From F1-120-MAGs118 sp013360535 (GTDB taxonomy: Bacteria; Planctomycetota; UBA1135; GCA-002686595): DNA of 64,000 bases. Position numbers and translations under genes: made by a program. The first letter of the stretch is position 1, and each line of letters begins with the position of its first letter. Below, one piece after another: positions 24,046-31,879 of this stretch. The notes under the pieces are model-generated. The model worked only from the letters and a program-made list of their open reading frames with translations. It was not told where the DNA came from and did no database searches. The stretch lies in the NCBI GenBank assembly GCA_026647215.1, contig JAPKHC010000008.1:48328-112327 (forward strand). Reading direction: 5' to 3'.

Positions 24046-24566
24046 TGCGCGGCGAGCTCACGTTGCGCGAGGAGGGTGCGGGCGACGCGGCGGCGATCGG
24101 GCGCGTGCTCGAGGCCGCTTTCGGAGGACCGTTGGAGGTGGAGCTCGTCGAGGACCTGCGCGCGAGCAAGGAGCTGAAGCTCTCGCTCGTCGCGGAGCGC
24201 GCGGGAACGCTCGTCGGGCACGTCGCGTTGTCGGCGGTGACGACACCGGACTGCGAGACGAGCGTGCGGGGCCTCGGACTCGCGCCACTCGCGGTCGCGC
24301 CGGGGGAACGGCGCCGCGGCATCGGCGCGGCGCTGGTGCGGCGCGCGCTCGAGCTCGCCCGTGCGGACGGCGCAGCTCTTGTCGTGCTGCTCGGCGATCC
24401 GGCCTACTACGCGCGCTTCGGTTTCGCTCCGGCGAGCTCCTCCGGCCTGCGCTGTGTGTACGACGCGCCGCCGGAGGCGTTCCAGGTGCTCGAGCTCTCG
24501 CCCGGAGCGTTGAGGGAGCTGCACGGTCGCGTGCTCTACGCCCCGCCGTTCTCACGCTTCGAGTGA
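24045..24566 (+). CDS. GNAT-family N-acetyltransferase
   Basis: 173 residues. The GNAT fold spans the protein: an N-terminal LREEGAGDAAAIGRVLEAAFGG helix region, strand 4 GLGLAPLAVAPGERRRGIGAALVRRALE with the acetyl-CoA P-loop (R-R-R-G-I-G-A), then VVLLGDPAYYARFGFAPAS, which marks the YhbS/predicted-acetyltransferase subgroup. The substrate is unknown. ATG at 24045 is preferred over the TTG one codon upstream. Coupled to the VOC gene. Confidence 0.88.
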   Translation: MRGELTLREEGAGDAAAIGRVLEAAFGGPLEVELVEDLRASKELKLSLVAERAGTLVGHVALSAVTTPDCETSVRGLGLAPLAVAPGERRRGIGAALVRRALELARADGAALVVLLGDPAYYARFGFAPASSSGLRCVYDAPPEAFQVLELSPGALRELHGRVLYAPPFSRFE

Positions 24567-24572
24567 GCGCGT

Positions 24573-25340
24573 TCAGCTCTCGCGGGCGTAGAGGCCGACG
24601 CCGAAGCCGCCGCTGGCGGGCAGCACGGCGCCGGTGATGTAGGCCGCGCTCGGCGTGCACAGGAATGCGACCAGCGCGGCGATCTCCCCTGGGGTTCCGG
24701 CGCGCGCGATCGCCGTGTTGGCGAGGATGCGGCGCTGGTATTCGTCCGCGACGGTCTCGGCGATGCGTTCGGTGGCGACGAGCCCGGGTTCGACGACGTT
24801 GGCGGTGACGCCGTGGTCGGCGCTCTCGGCGGCGAGGCTCTTGATGAAGCCGACGAGGCCCGATTTCGCCGTGGAATAGGCCACCTGACCGTCGGCGCCG
24901 TGCGAGGCCGCGATCGAGCCCAGCCCGACGATGCGCCCGAAGCCGCGCTCCTTCATGCCGGGAATCAGCGCCGCCGTCAGCCGCAGCGGCGCGCGCAGGT
25001 TGACGTCGAGCACGCGCTCGAACTCCGCGTCGGGGACACGCTCGAGCGGAGCGTAGGGCGCAAACGCGGCCGCGTTGTGCACGAGCACGTCGACCACCGG
25101 CACGGCGCGCGCGAGCGAGTCGATGAAGCCACGGTCGCGCAGGTCGCCGGGATGGCTGAGCGCCTCGACACCGCGCTCGCGCAGCGCGGCCAGCGTGCCG
25201 GCGAGCGCCTCGTCGGTGCGGGCGGTGACTAGCACGCGCGCGCCGAGCTCTCCCAGCGCGAGCGCGATCGCGCGCCCGATGCCGCGCGCGGCGCCGGTGA
25301 CCAGTGCGGTGCGGCCCGCGAGCGCGAGGTTCCGGTTCAT
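24573..25340 (-). CDS. SDR-family oxidoreductase (FabG-like)
   Basis: 255 residues, classical short-chain dehydrogenase. The cofactor motif is TGAARGIGRAIA (14-25), NNAG-equivalent HNAAAF near 88, catalytic Ser in GSIAASHG near 137, and YSTAK (Tyr near 150, Lys near 154). PG motif VVEPGLV follows. The acidic/basic pattern after the second strand (TARTDE) suggests NADP(H). The ATG overlaps the stop of the isomerase gene (ATGA), so it is the second gene of that operon. The substrate cannot be assigned. Confidence 0.9.
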   Translation of the reverse strand: MNRNLALAGRTALVTGAARGIGRAIALALGELGARVLVTARTDEALAGTLAALRERGVEALSHPGDLRDRGFIDSLARAVPVVDVLVHNAAAFAPYAPLERVPDAEFERVLDVNLRAPLRLTAALIPGMKERGFGRIVGLGSIAASHGADGQVAYSTAKSGLVGFIKSLAAESADHGVTANVVEPGLVATERIAETVADEYQRRILANTAIARAGTPGEIAALVAFLCTPSAAYITGAVLPASGGFGVGLYARES

Positions 25341-27235
25341 TTCCCGTAGATCCCCGGCGTCGTGACGATGCGCGCCTGCTGCACGAGCAGGTTGCGCACG
25401 CCGGCGAGATCGCCCTGCGCCGGCCGCTCGTTCTCGAGCTCGCGCCGCAGCGCGTCGGCGACTTCCTCGAACGGCACCTCGCGCGTCGAGGTCACCTCGA
25501 ACAGCGCGAAACCCCGCTCGGTCTCCAGCACGGGCGAGAGCTCCCCCGCGGCGAGCCGCTGCACGACGTCGTTCACCGATTGCGGCCACTGGTCGGGACG
25601 GAAACGGCCCTCGAGCTGGCCACCGCGTGCGGCGCTCTCGACGTCGCCCGACAGCGAGCGTGCGAGCGCACCGAAGTCCTCGCCCGCGAGCAGCCGATGG
25701 CGCACGGCCTGCGCCTGCGCCGCCGTCGTCGCGCGCGCGATCGCGATCTGCCGGTCGAGCTCCTCGCGCGACTGGCCGGGCGAGAGCGAAGGCAGCGCGA
25801 GCGGCACGAGGATCAGGCGCGCCTCGATCCAGCGACCGGCGCTGCCGTAGTCGCGGCGCCAGCGCGCGCGCACGTCCTCGTCGCTCACGACGCGCTCGGA
25901 CTTCAGGATCTTCTCGCACAGCACCTCGATGCGCATGCGGCGTTGCCACTCGCGCCGCCAGCCGGCCTCGTCGCGGCCGGTCGCGCGCATGTACGCGAGC
26001 CACGCCTCGCGGCTGCCCTTGTAGCTCTGCGAGATCATGTGCTGCTGGAACTCGTCCATGCGCGCGCCGATCTCGGCCTCGCTCGCTCCGAGCCCGAGCT
26101 CGCGCGCGCGGCGCTCGACCAGCACGTGCTCGGCGAAGTCGCGCACGTAGTGCTCGCCGCGCGAGCGCGCGAGCCAGAGCGCAAACTCCTCGCGCGCGAC
26201 GGGCTCGCCGTTGACCAGGAGTCCCGGCTCGCCCAGCTTGCGCTCGACGCTGCCGCCGGTCTCGAAGAGCTGCGGCAGCAGCTCGACCTGCATTCCGGCC
26301 GTGATCCGCTGGAGCGTCTCGGCCACTTCGAAGTCCTCGGGGCCGGACTCGACCAGCCGCTGCACGAGCTGCTCGCGCACCTGCTCGAGCGGCGTCTCGA
26401 CGACCTTCTCGACGCGCACGATCCAGTAGCCGCCTTGCGCGTACATCGGCGCCGAGATCGCGCCCACGGGCAGCGCGAGCACGCCCTCGACGAACGCGGC
26501 TCCCCAGCCGGGCGGGCGGAACTGCGCGCGGATGCGGCCGCCCGAGGCCTTCGTCTCGGGCTCGTCGGAGCACTCGCGCGCCAGTACCGCGAAGTCCTCG
26601 CCCGCGAGGGCGCGCTCGCGCACCTCGAGCGCGCGCGCCAGCGACTTCGCGAACGCGCGCCGCCGGTCGATGTCGCGCTGGTCCGCGGAGGCTTCGTCCG
26701 GCGACTCGACGGCGACGTCGATGCGCAGCCCCGAGAGCGTGACCTCCTTGCCTTGCGGTCCGAAGAAGTGCTCCCAGTCCCGCACGACGAGCACTTCGGG
26801 AACGATCCGCCCGCGCCGCGTGAGCTCCTCGGCCAGGAGGCGCGGCTCGAGCTCGGCGCGGCGGTACTCGCGGTTGCCGGACTCGCTCCAGCCCGTGCGC
26901 GAGAGCTCGTCGAGCCACTCCTCGCGCGCGCCGGAGAACGCGCCCGCCACGCGCAGCTCGACCTCGGCGTCGATCTTCGTGTCGACCGCACCGGGAGCGA
27001 GTTCGACCCCGTTCGCGCGCGCGGCCTTCTCGACGAGGAAACGCTCGGCGAAGCGCTTGGCCTGCCGCGAGCCCTGCATGTCGAGCAGCCACAGCCCGTA
27101 CTCGTCGCCCGACACGGGCTGGCCGTCGATCGTCATCACGGCGCCGGTGCGCGCGAACTCCGCCGGAAGCTCCGGAAGGCGCTCGAACTGCTGGGGAGCG
27201 AGCGCGAGCACGGCGAGCAGGGCGAGGGGCGACAT
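25337..27235 (-). CDS. SurA-like periplasmic protein with two parvulin-type modules
   Basis: 632 residues, N-terminal hydrophobic signal (cut near residue 14). Two similar halves each comprise a SurA_N-like helical region and a rotamase domain. Module 1: VMTIDGQPVSGDEYGLWLLDMQGS, then ERALAGEDFAVLARECSDEP and GGYWIVRVEKV. Module 2: LLVNGEPVAREEFALWLARSRG, then LLAGEDFGALARSLSGDVESAARGGQL and ETERGFALFEVT. SurA-type isomerases chaperone outer-membrane proteins. The duplicated architecture implies internal gene duplication. Divergent from the HEAT-repeat gene across a 9-bp inverted repeat holding both -10-like boxes. Confidence 0.85.
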   Translation of the reverse strand: MSPLALLAVLALAPQQFERLPELPAEFARTGAVMTIDGQPVSGDEYGLWLLDMQGSRQAKRFAERFLVEKAARANGVELAPGAVDTKIDAEVELRVAGAFSGAREEWLDELSRTGWSESGNREYRRAELEPRLLAEELTRRGRIVPEVLVVRDWEHFFGPQGKEVTLSGLRIDVAVESPDEASADQRDIDRRRAFAKSLARALEVRERALAGEDFAVLARECSDEPETKASGGRIRAQFRPPGWGAAFVEGVLALPVGAISAPMYAQGGYWIVRVEKVVETPLEQVREQLVQRLVESGPEDFEVAETLQRITAGMQVELLPQLFETGGSVERKLGEPGLLVNGEPVAREEFALWLARSRGEHYVRDFAEHVLVERRARELGLGASEAEIGARMDEFQQHMISQSYKGSREAWLAYMRATGRDEAGWRREWQRRMRIEVLCEKILKSERVVSDEDVRARWRRDYGSAGRWIEARLILVPLALPSLSPGQSREELDRQIAIARATTAAQAQAVRHRLLAGEDFGALARSLSGDVESAARGGQLEGRFRPDQWPQSVNDVVQRLAAGELSPVLETERGFALFEVTSTREVPFEEVADALRRELENERPAQGDLAGVRNLLVQQARIVTTPGIYGK

Positions 27236-27241
27236 GCGCGG

Positions 27242-27298
27242 GAATCCTACCGTTCGGGGTGCCGTGGTTTCGCGAGCGCGCGGGGCCCCGTAGGATTC
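27242..27298. promoter_or_regulatory. Symmetric divergent promoter region
   Basis: GAATCCTAC (27242-27250) and GTAGGATTC (27290-27298) are perfect 9-bp inverted repeats. Each arm contains TAGGAT reading towards its own gene: minus strand 27249-27244, 8 nt before the ATG at 27235, and plus strand 27291-27296, 10 nt before the ATG at 27307. Confidence 0.5.
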
Positions 27299-27306
27299 GA
27301 GGCACG

Positions 27307-28122
27307 ATGCTCACGCTCCTCGTGGCCCTCCCGCTCGCGCTCGCGCCGCTGCAAGGTGGCGCGAAGCCCGTCGATGGCCCGAAGCCGCCGCCGAAGGTCG
27401 AGGCGCCGAAAGTCGACGCGGAAGCGGTCAAGGCTGCGGTGGGCGAGCTCAAGGCGGCCTTCGCGAAGGGCAAGAGCGACGAGCGCATCGCGGCCATCGC
27501 GCGCGCGGCGGAGCTCGCCGATCCGGAGGTCGTCGCGGGCATCGCCAAGGGCCTGAAGGACGAGGATCCGAAGGTGCTGGGCGCGGCGATCGACGCACTG
27601 CGGTACCTCCCCCATCCGGATGCGCTGGCCGCGCTGCTCGCGACGCTCGAGCGCGACAAGAAGCTCGCCAAGGACGCGGAACTGGCGGTGCGGCTCGTGC
27701 GCGCGATCGGCCAGCACGGCAACGCGGCGGCGGCGGAGAAGCTCGCGGCGCTCGGCCTCGACGGGGAAGGCAGCGTGGTCGATGCGCGCCTGCTCGCGAT
27801 CGCGAACGTGCGCAGCGTGCGTTCGGTCGAGCTCCTGATCGAGCTCTCGCGCAGCGCCTCGGAGGAGAAGGTGGCGCCGCGCACCGGCACGCTGCGGCTC
27901 GCACTGGCGCGGCTCACGGGCGCGGACCTCGGGCCCGCACGCCAGCGCTGGCACGAGTGGTGGAGCGCCGAGAAGAAGCGCCTCGAGATCAAGCCCGAGG
28001 CGCCGCTGATGACGAAGGACATGCAGCTGCGCTGGGACGGGTTCTGGGGCATCCGCACCGAGCCGGCGCGCAACAAGGCGCGCGGCGAGCGCGGCGACGA
28101 TCCCGAGGGCAAGGGCAAGTGA
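27307..28122 (+). CDS. Secreted HEAT-repeat-like protein
   Basis: 271 residues. A short signal-like start (LTLLVALPLALAPL) is followed by a Pro/Lys-rich segment (20-45) and helical repeats (about 50-210) resembling HEAT/PBS-lyase repeats, for example ADPEVVAGIAKGLKDEDPKVLGAAIDALRY. A Trp-containing block (WHEWWSAEKKR, near 218) is also seen in other planctomycete HEAT proteins. The C-terminus is charged. It is probably a periplasmic scaffold. It overlaps the DUF309 gene by 4 bp (GTGA). Confidence 0.75.
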   Translation: MLTLLVALPLALAPLQGGAKPVDGPKPPPKVEAPKVDAEAVKAAVGELKAAFAKGKSDERIAAIARAAELADPEVVAGIAKGLKDEDPKVLGAAIDALRYLPHPDALAALLATLERDKKLAKDAELAVRLVRAIGQHGNAAAAEKLAALGLDGEGSVVDARLLAIANVRSVRSVELLIELSRSASEEKVAPRTGTLRLALARLTGADLGPARQRWHEWWSAEKKRLEIKPEAPLMTKDMQLRWDGFWGIRTEPARNKARGERGDDPEGKGK

Positions 28123-28508
28123 CCGACGAGGAGATCGTGGCGGGGCTCGCGCAGGCGGCGGAGCTCTTCAACGCGACCGAGTACCACGCGGCGCACGAGG
28201 TGCTCGACGAGCTGTGGGAGAACTCGAGCGCGCGCGACAGCGACTTCTTCAAGGGCCTGATCCAGGCCGCGATCGCGTTGCACCACTACTCGCTCGGCAA
28301 CGCGGACGGCGCTCGCAAGCTCTACAGCGGCCATCGCCAGTACCTCGGGCCGTACCTGCCGCAGCACCGCGGCCTCGACGTCGCGGGTTTCCTCGCGCGC
28401 ATGCAGACGAGCCTCACGCCGCTCCTGCGCTCACGTCCGGGCTCGGAGCCGCCGTTCGATCCGGCGACGCGGCCGTTGCTCGAGTTTGGCGCAGAAAAAT
28501 CCGGTTAG
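28119..28508 (+). CDS. DUF309-family protein
   Basis: 129 residues from a GTG overlapping the previous stop. The DUF309 core is clear: AELFNATEYHAAHEVLDELWENS, then FFKGLIQAAIALHHYSLGNADGARKLYSG. The conserved His/Glu/Trp residues suggest a metal or ligand site; the family has no established function. Confidence 0.87.
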   Translation: MTDEEIVAGLAQAAELFNATEYHAAHEVLDELWENSSARDSDFFKGLIQAAIALHHYSLGNADGARKLYSGHRQYLGPYLPQHRGLDVAGFLARMQTSLTPLLRSRPGSEPPFDPATRPLLEFGAEKSG

Positions 28509-28546
28509 GGTGCGACCGTGCGGAGGCGCCGAGCGTCGTCCTCCGC

Positions 28547-29422
28547 GTGAGCACGACGCCGTTGCACCTCTCGCGCGCCTCGCGCACCTGGCCCACGATC
28601 CTCGACACGATCGAGGCGCCGCCGAGCGAGCTGTGGCTGCGCGGGCGGACCGAGCTGCTCGCGTTCGAGCCGCGTGTGGCCGTGATCGGCACCCGCGCAC
28701 CGACGATGTACGGCGAGGGGCAAGCGCGGCGCTTCGCGCGCGCCCTGGCGAGCGCCGGTGTCGTCGTCGTCAGCGGGCTGGCACGCGGCATCGACTCGGC
28801 GGCTCACGAGGCGGCCTTGGACGCGGGCGGGGCGACGATCGCGGTGCTCGGCAACGGCGTCGACAAGCCGTGGCCGGCCGGGCCGCTCGCGGAGCGCATG
28901 GCGCTCGAGGGCCTGCTCGTCGCCGAATACCCACCGGGCACCTCGCCACGCCGACACCACTTCCCCGAGCGCAATCGGCTGATCTCCGGGCTCTGCTCGG
29001 CGGTGGTCGTGATCGAGGCCGCCCACGCCTCGGGCTCGCTGATCACGGCGCGCTGGGCGATCGATCAGGGGCGCTCGGTGTTCGCGCTGCCCGGCCGGGT
29101 CGACCATCCGATGGCGCGCGGCTGCCACCGGCTGCTGCGCGAGGGCGCGTGGCTCGTGGAGGAACCCGAAGAAGTGCTCGCCGACCTCGGCATCTCGGCC
29201 AGGCCGTCCCACGCGGGCGCCAACGACATGACGCGGGCGACCGAAGGAGCCTCGGACGAGGCCGTGGCGCTGCTCGAGCAGCTGCTCGGCGAGTCGCTCA
29301 CGCCCGACGACCTCTCCGAACGCAGCGGAAGGCCCTTGGCGAGCGTGCTGGCGACCTTGGTCGAGCTCGAAGTCACCGGACGCGTCGTGCGCGGTGCTGG
29401 CGCGCTCTATCGACTCGCCTGA
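28547..29422 (+). CDS. dprA: DNA-processing protein DprA
   Basis: 291 residues. The Rossmann-like DprA fold carries VAVIGTRAPTMYGEGQARRFA, VVVSGLARGIDSAAHEAAL, TIAVLGNGVDKPWPAG, and later HHFPERNRLISGL with SGSLITARWA and FALPGRVDHPMARGCHRLLREGAWL, all DprA hallmarks. A C-terminal winged helix (about 235-288) is present; the N-terminal SAM domain is missing. DprA protects incoming single-stranded DNA and loads RecA during natural transformation. GTG 28547 gives a compact start. TAGGGT (28506-28511) lies upstream. Confidence 0.93.
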   Translation: MSTTPLHLSRASRTWPTILDTIEAPPSELWLRGRTELLAFEPRVAVIGTRAPTMYGEGQARRFARALASAGVVVVSGLARGIDSAAHEAALDAGGATIAVLGNGVDKPWPAGPLAERMALEGLLVAEYPPGTSPRRHHFPERNRLISGLCSAVVVIEAAHASGSLITARWAIDQGRSVFALPGRVDHPMARGCHRLLREGAWLVEEPEEVLADLGISARPSHAGANDMTRATEGASDEAVALLEQLLGESLTPDDLSERSGRPLASVLATLVELEVTGRVVRGAGALYRLA

Positions 29423-29450
29423 TGGAGGCCGGAAGCAGGTGAAACTGAAC

Positions 29451-29651
29451 TCAACCGAGCGACGCGAACGTGTGCTCGCACACCAGCATCACGACGACCA
29501 GGATCGCGCAGCCCGCGAAGAAGTTGAGCATGCGGCGTGGCCAGGCCTTGCGCGCGCGCGTGTCGTCGGCGTCCGAATAGAACGTGCCGAGCGTCACGAT
29601 CGCCGTTCCCAACAGCAGGAACAGCAGCAGATGGATCGGGGCGTCCTTCAT
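29451..29651 (-). CDS. Small two-helix membrane protein
   Basis: 66 residues. Helices about 6-24 and 44-62, separated by a short charged loop (SDADDTRARKAWPRR). The ATG at 29651 overlaps the stop of the upstream membrane protein (ATGA), so it is the second gene of a two-gene unit. No family recognised. It converges with dprA. Confidence 0.65.
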   Translation of the reverse strand: MKDAPIHLLLFLLLGTAIVTLGTFYSDADDTRARKAWPRRMLNFFAGCAILVVVMLVCEHTFASLG

Positions 29652-30514
29652 AGCCGGATGTTGACCCCTGTGGCGGGTGCCGCGGCGGCGGCGGACTCTC
29701 CCGCGTGTTCGCTCGACTTGAGCGGCAGGCCGAGCTCCCTCGCTTCGGTCCAGCCGTACACGTCGATCATGGCGAGGATGTTGAGCAGGCCCGCGACGCA
29801 CGCGAACACCAGCCCGCCGTCGACGTACGGGATGTCGCGCGTGACGCGCATCGAGCCGAAGAACAACTCGCCGAGCAGGGCGGGCAGCCCGATGCCGAAC
29901 TGGCCGGCACAGTAGTAGAAGTGGCGCTCGCGCGAGAGGTTCGAGCCTTCGGCCAGCACCGTGCCGAGCACGAAGCAGCCGACCAGCAAGCCGAACACGA
30001 CCAGCGCGCGGCCGCGACGGCCCTGCCGGAAGTGGCCGAGACCGGGAACGAGCCAGGCGAGCAGCGTCACGAGCGCGGTGCGGTTGGCCACGGCCGGCGA
30101 GGGTGCCCGGGCGAGCGTGTGCGCGTGGCACATCACGATCATGTTGAGGACGCCGCTCAGGCCGGTGAGCAAGCTCCCCAGCACGATGCCCGGCGGCCAC
30201 GGACGCACGATGCCCGTCCCGAAGCCGTAGGTCTTGAGCTGCCACAGCAGTCCGCCGAGGTTGCCGATCTCCGGCGATAGCGCCGGCGCGAGCGGCGAGC
30301 GCAGCTCGGGATCGAGGAACTCGAAGGTCATTCCGCCCGAGAGCGACAGGCCGGCGTAGTACAGGCCCTCGACGACCAGCAGGAAGACGAGCCCGAGCCC
30401 GTAGCTTCCGAGCATGAAGTGCCCGGCGCCCGGCAGGAACCAGGTGAGCAGGGCCGCGACGCTGGCGTTGCGGCGCTCGCTCGGCGGGGGCTTGGTGCTG
30501 AACAGGTCGGCCAC
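29648..30514 (-). CDS. Multi-pass membrane protein, DUF6677/TM2-like
   Basis: 288 residues. Two related halves each begin with a short repeat: LLTWFLPGAGHFMLGSYGLGLVF near 21 and LLAWLVPGLGHFRQGRRGRALVVF near 150. The PGxGHF motif recalls TM2-type small membrane domains and the planctomycete DUF6677 family. Six or seven helices overall. The C-terminus is Ala-rich and soluble. Function unknown. First gene of a pair with the 66-residue protein. Confidence 0.7.
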   Translation of the reverse strand: MADLFSTKPPPSERRNASVAALLTWFLPGAGHFMLGSYGLGLVFLLVVEGLYYAGLSLSGGMTFEFLDPELRSPLAPALSPEIGNLGGLLWQLKTYGFGTGIVRPWPPGIVLGSLLTGLSGVLNMIVMCHAHTLARAPSPAVANRTALVTLLAWLVPGLGHFRQGRRGRALVVFGLLVGCFVLGTVLAEGSNLSRERHFYYCAGQFGIGLPALLGELFFGSMRVTRDIPYVDGGLVFACVAGLLNILAMIDVYGWTEARELGLPLKSSEHAGESAAAAAPATGVNIRL

Positions 30515-30623
30515 GGGGAGGCGCCCGCAGCCGAGCGCGGGAGGCGTTCTACCAGCGCGTTCCCTCCGGCGCCAGCCGCGGTGGCTGGCGCACGGGCGGA
30601 GCGGTTGCGAAGATCCGCTCTCG

Positions 30624-31055
30624 ATGGCTGTCCCCGCGCACGAGCACCGGCTGCAGGTCCGCTACGGCGAGACCGACCAGATGGGCGTGGTCTACCACGC
30701 CAACTACCTCGTCTACTTCGAGGAGGGCCGCACGCGCCTGATGGAGTCCTTCGGGCTGCCCTACGCGGAGCTCGAGCGGCGCGGGTTCGGCCTCGTGGTG
30801 CGCAAGGCGGCGCTGCGCTACCGGGCACCGGCGCGTTATGCCGAGGAGCTCGTCGTCCGGACCTCGATCGAGAAGGTCGGCGGCGCGAGCGTGAGCTTCG
30901 CCTACGAGGTCCTGCGCGCGAGCGACCGCCAGAAGCTCGCCGAGGGCTCGACGGAGCTGGCCTGTGTCGACCTGACGCGGCCGGAACGGCCGGTCTGCAT
31001 GCTGCCCGAGGAACTGCGGGCGCTGGTCGCGGCCGATCAGGCCGGCCGGTCGTAG
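30624..31055 (+). CDS. YbgC-type acyl-CoA thioesterase (hotdog fold)
   Basis: 143 residues. The 4HBT signature is VRYGETDQMGVVYHANYLVYFEEGR (about 10-34) with Asp in the active-site position, then ELERRGFGLVVRKAALRYRAPARYAEELVV. YbgC-like enzymes hydrolyse acyl-CoA and are often found with envelope genes. The 3' end overlaps the convergent zinc-ribbon gene by 19 bp (31037-31055). Confidence 0.92.
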   Translation: MAVPAHEHRLQVRYGETDQMGVVYHANYLVYFEEGRTRLMESFGLPYAELERRGFGLVVRKAALRYRAPARYAEELVVRTSIEKVGGASVSFAYEVLRASDRQKLAEGSTELACVDLTRPERPVCMLPEELRALVAADQAGRS

Positions 31056-31267
31056 TCGTCGGCTTCGACCTCGACCTCGTCCTCGTCCTCGGCGCCCTCC
31101 AGCTCGGCCACGGCCTCCTTCGAGGCCGGCAGGACCGGCGGGAGCATGGCGAGCAGGCGGTCCGCGCAGGTCGGACAGGCGCGCCCGTCCTGCAGGCGGT
31201 TGAAGCGGGTCGGGTCGCCTGCGGCTTGACCGCAGTGGATGCACAGAGTCGGGGCGGAGCGCGGCAT
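31037..31267 (-). CDS. Small zinc-ribbon protein with acidic tail
   Basis: 76 residues. CIHC (10-13) and CPTC (near 33-36) form a likely zinc ribbon, followed by a helix and a strongly acidic C-terminus (EDEDEVEVEADDYD). No family recognised. The ATG at 31267 starts close to the CxxC and coding potential looks real because both cysteine pairs are in register. It converges with the thioesterase gene. Confidence 0.6.
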   Translation of the reverse strand: MPRSAPTLCIHCGQAAGDPTRFNRLQDGRACPTCADRLLAMLPPVLPASKEAVAELEGAEDEDEVEVEADDYDRPA

Positions 31268-31358
31268 GGCGGAAGAATCGACCGGGGGGGCAGGAACGCT
31301 TGAGGCGGCGCCCGGGGGATGAACCTTCCGCGCACGAGAGATTTCTGGCTCCACAGGC

Positions 31359-31387
31359 TGGCGCAGCGCCCTCCGGGGGCCTAGACT
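31359..31387 (+). promoter_or_regulatory. Promoter of the isc operon
   Basis: TGGCGC (31359-31364), 17 bp, TAGACT (31382-31387): the same elements and spacing as upstream of tRNA-Ser. It leaves a leader of about 30 nt before the iscR ATG. Confidence 0.5.
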
Positions 31388-31395
31388 CCGAAACC

Positions 31396-31410
31396 GCACC
31401 CAAACGGTGC
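31396..31410. promoter_or_regulatory. Dyad in the iscR leader, candidate operator
   Basis: GCACC-CAAAC-GGTGC forms a 5-bp inverted repeat starting 8 nt after TAGACT, overlapping the expected transcription start. IscR-family regulators commonly repress their own operon from such a position; the sequence does not match the E. coli IscR site. Confidence 0.35.
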
Positions 31411-31423
31411 TAATTGACCCGCC

Positions 31424-31879
31424 ATGCTCCAGCTCACCAAGCGCACCGAATACGGCCTGCTCGCGCTGGTCCACCTCGTGGACCGCGAGGGGGCCATCAG
31501 CGTGCGGGAGATCTGCGAGCGCTACCCCCTGCCGCGCCGGACGGTCGCCGAAGTGCTGAAGGACCTCCAGCATGCCGGCGTGGTCGAATCCCAGCGGGGC
31601 TCCGCCGGGGGCTACAGCCTCGCGCGCAGCCCGGAGCAGATCACGCTCGGTGACGTCGTCGCCGCCCTCGAGGGGGCGCCGCCGCTGACGACCTGCGAGT
31701 CGCCGATCGTGCTGAAGAACGGGGGCTGCGAGGTGCAGCCCATGTGCCCGATCAAGAGTCCGATCCACCGCGTGCGCGAGCGCCTCTGGCAGATGCTGGA
31801 GCACACCACGCTGCGCTCGCTCGTCGCCAGCCATCCGCTCGTCGCCGTCTCCCCCACCGCCGCGCAAGCCCACGAATGA
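31424..31879 (+). CDS. iscR: Rrf2-family iron-sulfur regulator IscR
   Basis: 151 residues. The Rrf2 winged helix (about 1-75) starts QLTKRTEYGLLALVHL and has SQRGSAGGYSLARSP in the wing. Three cysteines follow in TTCESP, GGCEVQ and PMCPI (about 88-107), the [2Fe-2S] ligand pattern of IscR. It heads the isc operon, as in proteobacteria, and should adjust its expression to cluster demand. The stop overlaps iscS by 4 bp. Confidence 0.92.
   Translation: MLQLTKRTEYGLLALVHLVDREGAISVREICERYPLPRRTVAEVLKDLQHAGVVESQRGSAGGYSLARSPEQITLGDVVAALEGAPPLTTCESPIVLKNGGCEVQPMCPIKSPIHRVRERLWQMLEHTTLRSLVASHPLVAVSPTAAQAHE

Noticed and set aside
20807..24322. 1171-codon minus-strand open frame antisense to clpC
   Set aside because: Shadow of clpC. 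The translation is His/Leu/Glu/Ala-rich antisense composition with no domain, and it spans three real plus-strand genes.
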